Source: Anaerolineae bacterium (GTDB lineage Bacteria; Chloroflexota; Anaerolineae; Aggregatilineales; Phototrophicaceae). From it: a DNA stretch of 62,903 nt. The position numbers were made by a program, and so were the translations under genes. The notes beneath the pieces are model-generated. The model ran no database searches and was not told the origin of the DNA. It saw nothing but the letters and a program-made list of their open reading frames with translations. Shown in pieces: positions 1-9,317 of this stretch (its first letter is position 1; each line of letters opens with the position of its first letter). The stretch spans positions 1-62,903 of the forward strand of contig JAJDUC010000109.1 in NCBI GenBank assembly GCA_022826865.1, given 5' to 3'.

Positions 1-54
1 ATCAAATTGAAATTGCGCTGACAAATGACAATTTCGCCTCACATTTCGTAATCT

Positions 55-126
55 GTAGGGGCGTTTCGCTGAAACGCCCGCAATTTGCAGGCCATTTTCA
101 ACGGGCGTCTCACGAGACGCCCCTAC
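55..126. repeat. Double-hairpin interspersed repeat, copy 1
   Basis: The element is bounded by the inverted ends GTAGGGGCGT (55-64) and ACGCCCCTAC (117-126). It holds two hairpins: 59-67 pairs with 71-79 (arm GGGCGTTTC) and 103-111 pairs with 114-122 (arm GGGCGTCTC). Similar units occur at 232-307, 53657-53729 and 62705-62774. The flanks of this copy (about 2-54 and 127-182) also resemble those of the 53.7 kb copy, so the real mobile unit may be near 180 bp. No coding potential is seen. Confidence 0.85.
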
Positions 127-231
127 ATTTGCACATTTTTAGTGGCGAACGGCTCATTGTGATTTTGATGCGATTGCCCTGCCTTCGCCTCGCCGCAGAC
201 GGTAGTGTATCCATTTCGGTTGAAATAGTCT

Positions 232-307
232 GGTAGGGGCGATCCGGTGGATCGCCCGATGGGTAAATCAGGACCGATATTGGGCGTCTCGCCGAGTCGC
301 CCCTACC
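232..307. repeat. Double-hairpin interspersed repeat, copy 2
   Basis: The outer inverted ends are GGTAGGGGCGA and TCGCCCCTACC. The inner hairpin arms are GGGCGATCC/GGATCGCCC and GGGCGTCTC../..GTCGCCC. The architecture matches copy 1, but the arm letters differ and still pair, which points to selection on or spread by structure. It lies between copy 1 and the promoter of the first gene. Confidence 0.8.
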
Positions 308-321
308 AATTCGTCGGTATT

Positions 322-350
322 TTAAGAAATTCAACCGACTCTGATACACT
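322..350 (+). promoter_or_regulatory. Candidate promoter for the purine catabolic cluster
   Basis: TTAAGA (322-327), a 17-bp spacer and TACACT (345-350) preceded by TG form a sigma-70-like promoter about 75 bp before the first start codon. The -35 is weak. No purine-riboswitch-like fold was recognised in the leader. Confidence 0.4.
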
Positions 351-425
351 ACCCCGCCGACATCAGCTTGTCGCGGAATCGCCGCCGATATATATTTGTT
401 GCATTGATGATTCAGGAGCTTGCGC

Positions 426-1778
426 ATGACGGCGCTCTTGCTGAAGCGTATCCGACATCTGGCGACGATGGATGATGAGCGGCGCGAACTGCGCGATGCC
501 TGGGTATTGATCAAAGATCGCGTCATCGCCGCTATCGGCAGTGGCGAGCCGCCGGCTGCGGCGGCCGAGCGCGTTATCGATCTGTCAAATCATGTGGCGA
601 TGCCGGGTTTGGTGAATACCCATCATCACATGTTTCAGAGCTTGACCCGCGTTCTGGCGCAGGATAATGAACTCTTCGATTGGCTCGGGACACTCTATCC
701 CATTTGGGCCGGCATGCGCTCTCGCCACCTCTATGCGGCCGCCCGAGTCGCGATGGCGGAATTGCTGCTTTCCGGCTGCACGACAGCCAGCGATCATCAC
801 TACATTTATCCCAATGATGTGAAGTTGGAAGACGAGATTCGCGCTGCCCAGGAGCTGGGCCTGCGCTTCCACGCTGCCCGTGGCAGCATGAGCCTGGGAG
901 AGAGCGCCGGCGGTCTGCCGCCGGATGACCTGGTGGAGAGCGAAGACGGAATCCTGCGCGATACGCAGCGCCTGATCGAAACCTGGCACGATTCGGCGCG
1001 CGGTTCCATGCTGCGCATAGCCGTCGCGCCCTGCTCGCCCTTCAGCGTCTCGGTAGATTTGATGCGCGAATCAGCCGCCCTGGCGCGGGCTTACGGCCTG
1101 CGCCTGCATACGCATCTGGCGGAGAATGACAAAGATGTCGCCTACAGTTTGAGCGTTTTTGGTTCCCGTCCCGGCCGTTACGCCGAAGAAGTCGGCTGGC
1201 TGGGCGATGATGTCTGGCACGCGCACTGCGTCAAGCTGGACGAGAGCGAGATTGATCTCTTCGCGCGCACGGGCACAGGCGTCTGTCACTGTCCGTCCTC
1301 AAATATGCGCCTTGCTTCGGGAATCGCCCCGATTCGGCTTATGCTCGATCGGCGCGTCAAGGTCGGCTTGGGCGTCGATGGATCGGCTTCAAACGACGGC
1401 GGCCATTTGCTGAATGAAGCGCGGCAGGCCTTGCTCTTGCAGCGCGTCGGGGGCGATCCGGCCGGTCTTTCGGCGCGCGAGGCCCTGGAGCTGGCGACGC
1501 TTGGCGGCGCCGCCGTTCTGGGCCGCGACGACATTGGCAGCATCGCCGTCGGCATGGCGGCCGATATCATCGCCTATCGCCTGGATGATGTGGCGATGGC
1601 AGGAGCCACCCATGACCCGGTCGCGGCCCTGGTCTTTTGTCAGCCGCCGCGGGTCGATTTGTCCATCATCAATGGCGAGATCGTGGTCGAAGACGGCTGC
1701 TTGCTCTGCGCCGACTTGCCGCTTCTGCTTGAGGAGCATAATCGGCTCTCGGCCGAATTGATCCGCGGAAACACGTGA
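426..1778 (+). CDS. 8-oxoguanine deaminase-like amidohydrolase
   Basis: This is a 450-aa metal-dependent amidohydrolase of the 8-oxoguanine deaminase / hydroxyatrazine hydrolase (AtzB, TrzN) group, which hydrolytically deaminates purine or triazine rings in the cytoplasm. The metal-binding motif THHHMFQSL follows MPGLVN at about residue 59. Further metal ligands are expected in LHTHLAEND, WHAHCVKLD and LGVDGSASND, all visible in order. ATG 426 was chosen because AGGAG (414-418) lies 7 bp upstream; an in-frame TTG at 420 is too close to that site. It opens a co-directional purine cluster and is followed by adenine deaminase. Family assignment is firm; the exact substrate is inferred from resemblance and context. 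Confidence 0.85.
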   Translation: MTALLLKRIRHLATMDDERRELRDAWVLIKDRVIAAIGSGEPPAAAAERVIDLSNHVAMPGLVNTHHHMFQSLTRVLAQDNELFDWLGTLYPIWAGMRSRHLYAAARVAMAELLLSGCTTASDHHYIYPNDVKLEDEIRAAQELGLRFHAARGSMSLGESAGGLPPDDLVESEDGILRDTQRLIETWHDSARGSMLRIAVAPCSPFSVSVDLMRESAALARAYGLRLHTHLAENDKDVAYSLSVFGSRPGRYAEEVGWLGDDVWHAHCVKLDESEIDLFARTGTGVCHCPSSNMRLASGIAPIRLMLDRRVKVGLGVDGSASNDGGHLLNEARQALLLQRVGGDPAGLSAREALELATLGGAAVLGRDDIGSIAVGMAADIIAYRLDDVAMAGATHDPVAALVFCQPPRVDLSIINGEIVVEDGCLLCADLPLLLEEHNRLSAELIRGNT

Positions 1779-1814
1779 GTAGATCGGGCGATCGCGCTAA
1801 CTGGAGGCTGGCCT

Positions 1815-3521
1815 ATGACTTTAGTTGACCGTTTGGCAGCGGCCCGGGGCGATCGTCCCGCCGACCTGGTCCTGCGCGGCGGCCGCCTGGTCAATGTCAT
1901 AAGCGGCGAGATCTACCGCAGCGATATCGTCATCCATGACCGGCATGTGGTCGCTTTGGGAAGCGGTTATCGCGCCGAGAATGAGGTTGACCTGACGGGC
2001 ATGTACGTCTGCCCGGGTCTCATCGACGCCCATGTTCATATCGAAAGCAGCCTGGTGACGCCGGCGGAATTCGCCCGGGCCGTCTTGCCGCATGGCGTAA
2101 CCACGGTCGTCACGGATCCGCATGAGATCGCCAATGTCCTGGGCCTGGAGGGCATGCGCTATATGTTGGAGCGCGCCAAAAATGGCCTGCTCAACATGTT
2201 TGTCATGGCTTCCAGCTGCGTCCCGGCCACCGATATGGAAACCTCCGGCGCTCGACTGGAAGCGGAAGACCTCGCCCAACTGCTCGATCATCCCTGGGTT
2301 TTGGGTTTGGCGGAACTGATGAATTATCCCGGTGTCGCCTTGGGAGACGAAGGCATGCTGGACAAGATTGCCCTTTACAAAGACAAGGCTCTGGATGGTC
2401 ACGCGCCTGATATGACCGGCCCCATGCTCAACGCTTATGTCGCCGCCGGCGTGCAAAGCGAGCATGAATGCGCCAGCGTCGCCGAAGCGCGCGAGAAACT
2501 GCGCCTCGGTCTGACCATATTCATCCGTGAAGGCACGACAACGCGCAATCTTCTGCCGCTGCTGCCGCTGATTACAGCGGAGAATCATAGCGCCATCTGC
2601 TTCTGCACCGATGACCGCATCCCGGCCGACCTCATCGATCACGGCTCCATTGACTACATGATAAGGCTGGCCATTGCCGAGGGGATTGACCCGCTTATGG
2701 CGATCCGCATGGGCAGTTACAACACAGCGCGCCATTTTGGCTTGCGGAAATACGGCGCGATCGCGCCCGGGACTTACGCCGATTTGCTCATCGCGCCCGA
2801 TCTGCGCGACTTCCGGCCGCAGCAGGTTTATCGCGGCGGCCGGCTCGTGGCGCAGGCGGGGGAAATGGTCGCCGCCAGCCCGGCAAGGCGCGCAATTGAA
2901 CTGCGCGGCACAGTGAATATTTCGGCGCATCCGCTGGACTTTTCGGTGCCGGCGCGGGGCGAGCGCATTCGCGTCATTGGCAGCGTGAAAGACCAGGTGG
3001 TCACCGAGCACTTGCTGGAGCGCGCCCGCATTGTTGACGGCCTCGCGCAAAGCGATACCGGGCGCGATATCCTCAAGTTCGCCATGGTGGAGCGCCACCG
3101 CGCCAGCGGAAACATCGGCCTCGGCTTCATCAAGGGATTCGGTTTGCGGCGGGGCGCCATCGCCGGTACAGTGGCGCATGACCATCACAATCTGGCGGTC
3201 ATCGGCGTCGATGATGACAGCATGCGAACCGCCGTCCGCGCCATTGCCGAGATGGGCGGGGGCTTGGCGCTGGTGGATGGAGATCAGCTTTTGGCAAGCC
3301 TGCCTTTGCCCGTCGCCGGTTTGCTCAGCGAAGCGCCGATCGAAACCGTGCGCGAGCAATACGATGCCATGATCGCCGCGGCGCATGAAATGGGCAACCG
3401 GATGAGCGATCCCTTTATGGTCATGAGCTTTATGGGCCTGGAGGTGATCCCCAAGCTCAAACTGACGGATCGCGGCTTGGTGGATGTCGAGCAATTCAAA
3501 TTGCTTGACCTGTTTGTCTAA
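1815..3521 (+). CDS. ade: Adenine deaminase
   Basis: This 568-aa protein has the usual length of bacterial Ade, which converts adenine to hypoxanthine and ammonia with a binuclear metal centre. An N-terminal composite domain leads into the amidohydrolase barrel with DAHVHIESS at residues 71-79 and TDPHEIANVLG soon after. The family-specific C-terminal domain follows, with VAHDHHNL and a final Met/Gly-rich segment. ATG 1815 follows a GGAGG-like site at 1801-1806. Hypoxanthine made here is a natural substrate for the molybdenum hydroxylase encoded at 18-24 kb on the same strand. Confidence 0.95.
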   Translation: MTLVDRLAAARGDRPADLVLRGGRLVNVISGEIYRSDIVIHDRHVVALGSGYRAENEVDLTGMYVCPGLIDAHVHIESSLVTPAEFARAVLPHGVTTVVTDPHEIANVLGLEGMRYMLERAKNGLLNMFVMASSCVPATDMETSGARLEAEDLAQLLDHPWVLGLAELMNYPGVALGDEGMLDKIALYKDKALDGHAPDMTGPMLNAYVAAGVQSEHECASVAEAREKLRLGLTIFIREGTTTRNLLPLLPLITAENHSAICFCTDDRIPADLIDHGSIDYMIRLAIAEGIDPLMAIRMGSYNTARHFGLRKYGAIAPGTYADLLIAPDLRDFRPQQVYRGGRLVAQAGEMVAASPARRAIELRGTVNISAHPLDFSVPARGERIRVIGSVKDQVVTEHLLERARIVDGLAQSDTGRDILKFAMVERHRASGNIGLGFIKGFGLRRGAIAGTVAHDHHNLAVIGVDDDSMRTAVRAIAEMGGGLALVDGDQLLASLPLPVAGLLSEAPIETVREQYDAMIAAAHEMGNRMSDPFMVMSFMGLEVIPKLKLTDRGLVDVEQFKLLDLFV

Positions 3522-3597
3522 AAGATTACTATGAGATTCTGTCCATTTATGCTAAGGTTTTCGCGTTTCGTTATGGGGATTTGGAGCAGATTATCTT

Positions 3598-4818
3598 ATG
3601 GTTGACCACATCAAATTGCGGGAGTTGCGTCACGAAGTGGAAGACCGGCGCGAGAGCATCATCGCCTTTCTTCGCGAGATCTGCGCCATTCCAAGCATGA
3701 ACAGCCAAATCCGCGCCTGCGGCGAGCGTATTGCGGTCGAAATGGAAGCCTTGGGTTTTGACGCGGTGTTTTGGGACAAGATGGGCAATATCGTCGGCAA
3801 GATTGGCCAGGGCGACCGCATTCTGCTCTATGACAGCCATATCGACACGGTCGGCATTGGCGATCCCGACGAATGGCAGTGGGACCCCTTCCAGGGCAAA
3901 ATCGAAGATGGCATTTTGTACGCCCGCGGCGCCTGCGACGAAAAAGGCAGCACGCCCGGCATGGTCCACGGTTTGGCATTGGCGCGAGACCTCGGTTTGC
4001 TCGATGGCTACACCGCTTTCTATTTCGGCAACATGGAAGAATGGAACGATGGTCAGGCGCCCCATGCCTTCGTCCAGACGGAAGGGATCAAGCCCGACTT
4101 TGTTGTCATCGGCGAGCCGACCAAGATGCAGATTTACCGCGGCCACAAAGGCCGGGTGGAATTCAAGATCGTGGCCAAAGGCAGAAGCGCCCACGCCGCC
4201 AGCAATTACCTCGGCGACAACGCGATCTACAAACTCCTGCCGATCATCGAGCGGATCAGCCATATCGAACCGGACCTGGGCGATCATGATTTCCTGGGTC
4301 AAGGTCGGATCACCGTCACCGACATGGAAGTCAAGACGCCGAGCATCAATGCCGTTCCCGATGAAGCGACCATATATGTCGACCGGCGCATAACTTTTGG
4401 CGAGGAGCCACAGACCGAGCTCGAGCGGCTGCGGGCGATCATCGGGCATCGCGACGATATCCGGGCCGAGATCCTGGTTTATGACGAACCGAGCTATACC
4501 GGCTTCGTCTTTCCGCTGGACAAGATTTATCCGGCTTGGGCTTTTGAAGAGGATGAGCCGATTGTGCGGGCGGGCTGCGCCGCGGCCGAAGTGCTTTATG
4601 GCCATGTCGATACCGGCAAATGGGATTTCTCGACCAATGGCATTTATTGGGCGGGCAAAGCGGGCATCCCGAGCATCGGCTTCGCGCCCGGCAACGAGAT
4701 TCACGCGCATACGGTGCTGGACCAGGTGCCGCTGGAAGATGTGGTGCGCTCGACCGAATGGTACGCGCTCTTCCCGGCTATTCTTTCGCAAACCTTGAAT
4801 GGCGCCGGCGCAGCCTGA
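3598..4818 (+). CDS. ygeY: YgeY family M20 metallohydrolase
   Basis: This 406-aa protein is an M20 (ArgE/DapE/ACY1-like) di-zinc amidohydrolase of the YgeY group. That group is annotated by association with selenium-dependent molybdenum hydroxylase gene sets; its substrate is not settled. Zinc-site motifs are seen in order: DSHIDTVG (79-86), RGACDEKG (near 115), NMEEWND (near 145) and a late GFAPGNEIHAHT. The dimerisation lid lies between about residues 185 and 300. The next gene is ygeW, as in the E. coli ygeWXY arrangement. ATG 3598 follows a GGAG at 3581-3584. Family call is strong; the substrate is unknown. Confidence 0.9.
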   Translation: MVDHIKLRELRHEVEDRRESIIAFLREICAIPSMNSQIRACGERIAVEMEALGFDAVFWDKMGNIVGKIGQGDRILLYDSHIDTVGIGDPDEWQWDPFQGKIEDGILYARGACDEKGSTPGMVHGLALARDLGLLDGYTAFYFGNMEEWNDGQAPHAFVQTEGIKPDFVVIGEPTKMQIYRGHKGRVEFKIVAKGRSAHAASNYLGDNAIYKLLPIIERISHIEPDLGDHDFLGQGRITVTDMEVKTPSINAVPDEATIYVDRRITFGEEPQTELERLRAIIGHRDDIRAEILVYDEPSYTGFVFPLDKIYPAWAFEEDEPIVRAGCAAAEVLYGHVDTGKWDFSTNGIYWAGKAGIPSIGFAPGNEIHAHTVLDQVPLEDVVRSTEWYALFPAILSQTLNGAGAA

Positions 4819-4903
4819 GCCGCGCGGCGATAGGCGCAAATAGGGCCAAATGCGCCTCAAGCAAATAACGCAATCCTAGGAGCCATGGAGCAGGGAGACT
4901 GAC

Positions 4904-5884
4904 ATGCAGACGGACCTGAGAGGCCGTGATCTCATCAGCACGCAGGACTGGACACGGGAAGAGATCGAAACCTTATTGGATGTCGCTTGGGATTTGAAGC
5001 GCAAACGCGCCTTGGGCGAAGGGCATGCCTTGCTGCGAGACAAAGTCCTGGCGCTGCTTTTCTTTTTCACCAGCACGCGCACACGCATCAGCTTCGAAGC
5101 GGGCATGGCGCAATTGGGCGGGCACGCGCAATTCATCGACCATACGACGACGCAGATCAGCCATGGCGACACCGCCAAAGAAATCGGCGAAATCGTCGGG
5201 CGCTACACCGACGGCATCGCCATTCGCCAGTGCGATTGGGGCGACGGCAACGCTTATATCAATGCGGTCGCCGACGCCAGCCGCGCGCCGGTGCTCAATA
5301 TGCAATGCGACATCTATCACCCCTTCCAGATCCTGGCCGATCTCATGACGATCCAGGAGAAATTCGGCCGCGATCTGCGCGGTAAAACCATCAATATCAG
5401 CTGGGCTTACGCCGCCAGCTATCAGAAACCGATATCGGTGCCGCAGAGCCTGGTTTTGCTCATGTCGCGCTTCGGCATGAACGTCCGCCTGACACGCCCG
5501 CCGGAATACAAATTGATGCCCGAAATCGTTGAACAGGCCCGGGAGAATACGCGCCGTCACGGCGGCTCATTCGAGATCCTGGACGATTTTGATGCCGGCT
5601 TCGCCGGCGCCGATATCCTTTACCCGAAAAGCTGGGGCAGTTGGCTGACGACCGAAGACGAAGCCGAGTCGGCTGTGATCGGCGCCAAATACACCGACTG
5701 GATTACGGATGATCGGCGAATGGCGCTGGCCAATGATAACGCCATCTATATGCATTGCTTGCCGGCCGACCGCAATATCGAAGTGACCGACAGCGTGCTT
5801 GACGGGCCGCAAAGCGTCGTCTACGACGAAGCGGAAAACCGCTTGCATGTGCAGAAGGCGGCCATGGCGCTGACCATGCGCTAA
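4904..5884 (+). CDS. ygeW: YgeW knotted carbamoyltransferase
   Basis: This is a 326-aa member of the aspartate/ornithine carbamoyltransferase family. Carbamoyl-phosphate binding is shown by FFTSTRTRISFEAG (residues 54-67) and the carbamoyl-handling segment by HCLPADR near residue 281. YgeW proteins form a topologically knotted chain, and their acceptor has not been securely identified. Carbamate kinase lies next, so the likely direction is catabolic: phosphorolysis of a carbamoylated intermediate, with the resulting carbamoyl phosphate used to make ATP. The start ATG lies after GGAG (4880-4883) and GGGAG (4890-4894). Confidence 0.9.
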   Translation: MQTDLRGRDLISTQDWTREEIETLLDVAWDLKRKRALGEGHALLRDKVLALLFFFTSTRTRISFEAGMAQLGGHAQFIDHTTTQISHGDTAKEIGEIVGRYTDGIAIRQCDWGDGNAYINAVADASRAPVLNMQCDIYHPFQILADLMTIQEKFGRDLRGKTINISWAYAASYQKPISVPQSLVLLMSRFGMNVRLTRPPEYKLMPEIVEQARENTRRHGGSFEILDDFDAGFAGADILYPKSWGSWLTTEDEAESAVIGAKYTDWITDDRRMALANDNAIYMHCLPADRNIEVTDSVLDGPQSVVYDEAENRLHVQKAAMALTMR

Positions 5885-5887
5885 CCG

Positions 5888-5924
5888 CCCGACGCGCGAT
5901 GCGCGCGGGCGCTTGTCGGGTTTT
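5888..5924 (+). terminator. Hairpin with T-run after ygeW
   Basis: CCCGAC (5888-5893) pairs with GTCGGG (5915-5920), enclosing a GC-palindromic core, and is followed by TTTT. It could be a partial terminator or an mRNA 3' stabiliser between ygeW and the kinase. The T-run is short, so read-through is likely. Confidence 0.45.
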
Positions 5925-5999
5925 AGCCGAGCCGAGCGAGCCGCGCGGATTTCAAGTTCGCATTTGCCTGCGCTGGAGCAAGCCGGAAAGTAGCTTGAT

Positions 6000-6959
6000 A
6001 TGATTGACAAACTTGTGGTGATTGCCATCGGCGGAAACTCGCTGATTCTGGATCCGGGCGACCCGCAGATCGAGCGGCAATGGGATGCCGTGCGGGAAAC
6101 CTGCCGGCATATTGCCGATATGATCGCTGATGGCTGGCAAGTCGTCGTGACGCACGGCAATGGCCCGCAGGTCGGTTATATCATGAATCGAGCGGAAATC
6201 GCCAAGCGCGAGGCCGGCGTGCATGATGTCCCGCTCGATCTGGTTGTGGCCGATACCCAGGGCAGCATCGGTTATATGCTGCAGCAGGGCCTTGACAATT
6301 CTTTGCGCCGGGTCGGCATGAATCACACGGTGACCACGCTGGTGACACAAATGCAGGTTGATCCCGATGATCCGGCTTTTGACGATCCGGATAAGCCGGT
6401 GGGCGGCTTTCTGAAACAGGCGGAAGCGGAGGAGGCCAGGCGCGAGGGCTGGACGGTGGTCGAAGACGCCGGGCGCGGCTGGCGTCGGGTGGTGGCTTCG
6501 CCCAAGCCGCTTGTGGTCAACGAAATCAACGCGATCCAGGCATTGGTGCTGGCCGGTTACATCGTTATCGTCTGCGGCGGCGGCGGCGTGCCGGTGGTGC
6601 GCAACGAATACGGCAGCCTGCGCGGCGTCGCCGCCGTCATCGACAAAGACCGCGCCAGCAGCCTGCTGGCCCAGACCCTGCGGGCCGATCTGTTGCTCAT
6701 CTCCACCGGTGTGGAAAAAGTCTGCCTCGACTTCAATACGCCGCGGGAGCGCAGCCTGGATGCGCTGACGCTGGAGCAGGCGCGGACCTTTCTGGACGCA
6801 GGCCACTTCGCCCGCGGCAGCATGTATCCCAAAATCGAGGCGGCGATAGACTTCGTTCACAGCGGCGGACCGCGGGCCATCATCACCAATCCGGCCAATA
6901 TCACCCGCGCTTTGCGCCATGAAACCGGGACGCGCATCATTCCGGGCGGCGCGGGTTAA
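6000..6959 (+). CDS. arcC: Carbamate kinase
   Basis: This 319-aa amino acid kinase-fold enzyme transfers phosphate from carbamoyl phosphate to ADP, giving ATP, CO2 and ammonia. The N-terminal IAIGGNSLI and VVTHGNGPQVG motifs (about 6-14 and 49-59) are diagnostic. IVCGGGGVPVVRN and the C-terminal GSMYPKIEAA complete the substrate and nucleotide sites. It corresponds in context to yqeA of the E. coli yge/yqe purine locus. Paired with ygeW it forms the energy-conserving tail of the pathway. The upstream ribosome-binding sequence is weak (GGAAAG at 5979-5984). Confidence 0.93.
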   Translation: MIDKLVVIAIGGNSLILDPGDPQIERQWDAVRETCRHIADMIADGWQVVVTHGNGPQVGYIMNRAEIAKREAGVHDVPLDLVVADTQGSIGYMLQQGLDNSLRRVGMNHTVTTLVTQMQVDPDDPAFDDPDKPVGGFLKQAEAEEARREGWTVVEDAGRGWRRVVASPKPLVVNEINAIQALVLAGYIVIVCGGGGVPVVRNEYGSLRGVAAVIDKDRASSLLAQTLRADLLLISTGVEKVCLDFNTPRERSLDALTLEQARTFLDAGHFARGSMYPKIEAAIDFVHSGGPRAIITNPANITRALRHETGTRIIPGGAG

Positions 6960-7017
6960 GCGCCCTTCGCGCGCGCAATTCCCGAGTTCGGCTTTGACCC
7001 GATAGGACTAAAAGGCG

Positions 7018-8274
7018 ATGGCGGAAATCAAAGAATTGCGCTGTGTCGTTGGTGGTTGCCGCTACGCGCCCGATGAAGTCCGCTACACCTGCCCGAAGCA
7101 TGGCGAACTGGGCGCCCTGGATATTCTTTACGATTACGACAGATTGCGCGCGGGCCTCGACCGCGACGCCATCAGCGCCAGCGCAATAAGCGATTGCTGG
7201 CGCTACAAGCCCCTGCTCCCGCTGGCGGCCGATGCCATTGTGCCGCCGCTGGCGGTAGGCGGGACGCCTTTATACGCCGCGCCGCGCCTGGCGCGGCATT
7301 TGGGGCTGGAACGCCTCTGGGTCAAGGACGACGGCGCCAACCCCACCGGTTCTCTGAAAGATCGCGCCAGCGCTCTGGTTCTGGCGCGGGCGCTCGAACT
7401 CGGAATCGGCATCGTCAGCACGGCCAGCACCGGCAACGCCGCCGCCGCCCTGGCTGGTTTGGGCGCCTCCCTGCCCGATATGAAGACCGTTATTTTCGTG
7501 CCGGCGGCGGCGCCAGCGGCGAAGATCGCGCAGTTGCTGATTTACGGCGCGCAGGTGCTGCTGGTCGAGGGCAGTTACGACGATGCTTTCGAAATTTGCA
7601 TGGCAATTTGCGCCGAAGCCGGTTGGTACTCGCGCAATACCGGCGTCAACCCCTTTACCACCGAAGGGAAAAAAACGGTCGCCCTGGAGATCGCCGAGCA
7701 ACTGAACTGGACTGCCCCGGATGTCCTGGCGGTCAGCGTGGGCGATGGTAGTATAATAAGCGCTGTGTACAAGGGATTCAGAGATCTAATCGAGTTGGGC
7801 TGGCTGGACAAAATGCCGCGCCTGCTTGGTGTGCAGGCCGAAGGCAGTTCGGTTCTGGCCCAGGCATTCCTCAGCGGCGCCGCGCCGGAGGCGGTCCGGC
7901 GCGGGCGAGCCAATACGATCGCCGACAGCATCAGTTCGGAGTTGCCGCGCGACCGCGCCAAAGCCCTGCGCGCTGTACGGTCCAGCTCCGGCGCCTTCAT
8001 CACCGTATCCGACGAGGCGATCCTGGCGGCGATACCGACGCTGGCCCGGCTTAGCGGCGTCTTCGCCGAGCCGGCCGCCGCCGCCGCACTGGCCGGCTTG
8101 GAGCGGGCGGCGAAAGAGGGATTGATCGCCGCCGACGAAAGCGTCTGCCTCTTGAGCACGGGCAATGGTCTAAAAGATGTGGCGCGCGCTCGCCAAGCGG
8201 TCGGCGCCGGCCGCCGCGTGGCGGCCGATCTGGATGCGGTGCGGCAAGCCTTGAACGAGGCCCGCCTGCTATGA
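7018..8274 (+). CDS. Threonine synthase-like PLP enzyme
   Basis: This is a 418-aa fold-type-II pyridoxal phosphate enzyme. The N-terminus has a Cys-rich knuckle (residues 9-25, C-V-V-G-G-C then Y-T-C) like that of many threonine synthases. The Schiff-base lysine is in NPTGSLKDRAS (about 111-121). STASTGNAAAAL and the late LLSTGNGLKD are phosphate and pyridine-binding loops. No homoserine or threonine genes are nearby. In E. coli the equivalent slot holds ygeX (diaminopropionate ammonia-lyase), so a beta-elimination or replacement role in the same pathway is possible. The stop overlaps the next start by ATGA. Confidence 0.75.
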   Translation: MAEIKELRCVVGGCRYAPDEVRYTCPKHGELGALDILYDYDRLRAGLDRDAISASAISDCWRYKPLLPLAADAIVPPLAVGGTPLYAAPRLARHLGLERLWVKDDGANPTGSLKDRASALVLARALELGIGIVSTASTGNAAAALAGLGASLPDMKTVIFVPAAAPAAKIAQLLIYGAQVLLVEGSYDDAFEICMAICAEAGWYSRNTGVNPFTTEGKKTVALEIAEQLNWTAPDVLAVSVGDGSIISAVYKGFRDLIELGWLDKMPRLLGVQAEGSSVLAQAFLSGAAPEAVRRGRANTIADSISSELPRDRAKALRAVRSSSGAFITVSDEAILAAIPTLARLSGVFAEPAAAAALAGLERAAKEGLIAADESVCLLSTGNGLKDVARARQAVGAGRRVAADLDAVRQALNEARLL

Positions 8275-9317
8275 GCGATGGACCGGTTTATTCAGTCGTG
8301 GCGCCGGTATTCAACGAAGTCGGCAATATTCGTCTTTTCTACCGCGAGGTCAAAGGCGCGCTGGATTCCACTGGCGAAACTTGGGAATTGCTGCTGGTCA
8401 ACGATGGCAGCACCGATGGCTCGCTGGAGCTGATGCTGAAACTGGCCAGCGCTGACCAGCGCCTGCGCGTCATCAGTTTCGCGCGCAATTTCGGGCACCA
8501 GATCGCGGTGACAGCCGGGGTTGATTATGCGGTCGGCCGCGCCATCATCCTCATCGACGCCGATTTGCAAGATCCGCCGGCGGTCATTCCGCGCTTGATC
8601 GACAAATGGAAAGAAGGTTTTGATGTCGTTTATGCCGTGCGCGCCGAACGCCGAGGTGAAAGCGTCTGGAAGCGCCTGAGCGCCAAGCTCTTTTATCGCT
8701 TGATTCACCGCATCACCGATATCAACATCCCGCTCGATACTGGTGATTTTCGCCTGATGGACGAACGGGTGGCCCAGGTTCTGCGGCAAATGCGCGAGCA
8801 TCGCCGCTTCATTCGCGGCATGACGAGTTGGGTCGGTTTCAAGCAAACTGGCGTGGAATACGTGCGCGAAGAGCGGGTATGGGGCGAGACCAAATATCCT
8901 CTGCGCAAGATGATTGCCTTCGGCCTTGATGCGGTCACCAGTTTTTCCTTTTTTCCGTTGCAAATTATGATTTACCTGAGTCTGGTCCTCGGGGTCGCCT
9001 CTCTGCTTGTTGGCATCGTAATTACATTCTTGCGCCTGACGCAAGGCGAAGAATTCTTCGGCGGCCAGGCGACGACAATTGTTCTGCTGTTGCTGCTCAG
9101 TTCATTCCAGTTGTTTTTTCTCTTCGTTATTGGTCAATACGTGGCGCGCACCTATGACGAATCGCGCGATCGGCCTTTGTACGTCATCGCCGCCACTGCC
9201 GGGCTGGCCGGCCGGAAGACGGCCCAGCGGCGACAGGGCGCGGCCGAGCCCGGAAGCGCGACGGCTGCAGCAATCGTCCGAGAGCCGGTTGAGGCGGCGC
9301 CGCATGCCGGAGCATGA
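8271..9317 (+). CDS. Membrane glycosyltransferase, GT2 (DPM1/GtrB-like)
   Basis: This 348-aa protein has an N-terminal GT-A domain (about 1-220) with VVAPVFNEVGNI, the nucleotide-binding LLVNDGSTDGS and the metal-binding LIDADLQDPP. Two strongly hydrophobic helices follow (about 224-250 and 262-290), and then a basic, Ala-rich tail. This is the layout of GtrB/ArnC/DPM1 enzymes that load sugars onto polyprenyl phosphate at the cytoplasmic membrane. It is translationally coupled (ATGA) to the PLP gene and overlaps the next small gene by 14 bp, so it sits in the operon although its role in purine catabolism is not obvious. Confidence 0.88.
   Translation: MSDGPVYSVVAPVFNEVGNIRLFYREVKGALDSTGETWELLLVNDGSTDGSLELMLKLASADQRLRVISFARNFGHQIAVTAGVDYAVGRAIILIDADLQDPPAVIPRLIDKWKEGFDVVYAVRAERRGESVWKRLSAKLFYRLIHRITDINIPLDTGDFRLMDERVAQVLRQMREHRRFIRGMTSWVGFKQTGVEYVREERVWGETKYPLRKMIAFGLDAVTSFSFFPLQIMIYLSLVLGVASLLVGIVITFLRLTQGEEFFGGQATTIVLLLLLSSFQLFFLFVIGQYVARTYDESRDRPLYVIAATAGLAGRKTAQRRQGAAEPGSATAAAIVREPVEAAPHAGA

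Noticed and set aside
1..425. Purine riboswitch before the first purine gene
   Set aside because: No three-helix purine-sensor motif was recognised; the hairpins present belong to the repeat family.
1821..3494. A 557-aa open frame antisense to adenine deaminase
   Set aside because: It lies wholly opposite a certain gene; the high GC content leaves long stop-free antisense frames, and there is no motif or ribosome site.
3571..4860. A 429-aa antisense frame over ygeY
   Set aside because: Same reason: an antisense shadow of a firm gene.
7748..7761. A TATAAT-like box (AGTATAATAAG) inside the threonine synthase-like gene
   Set aside because: It lies within coding sequence, with no -35 and no gene start after it.
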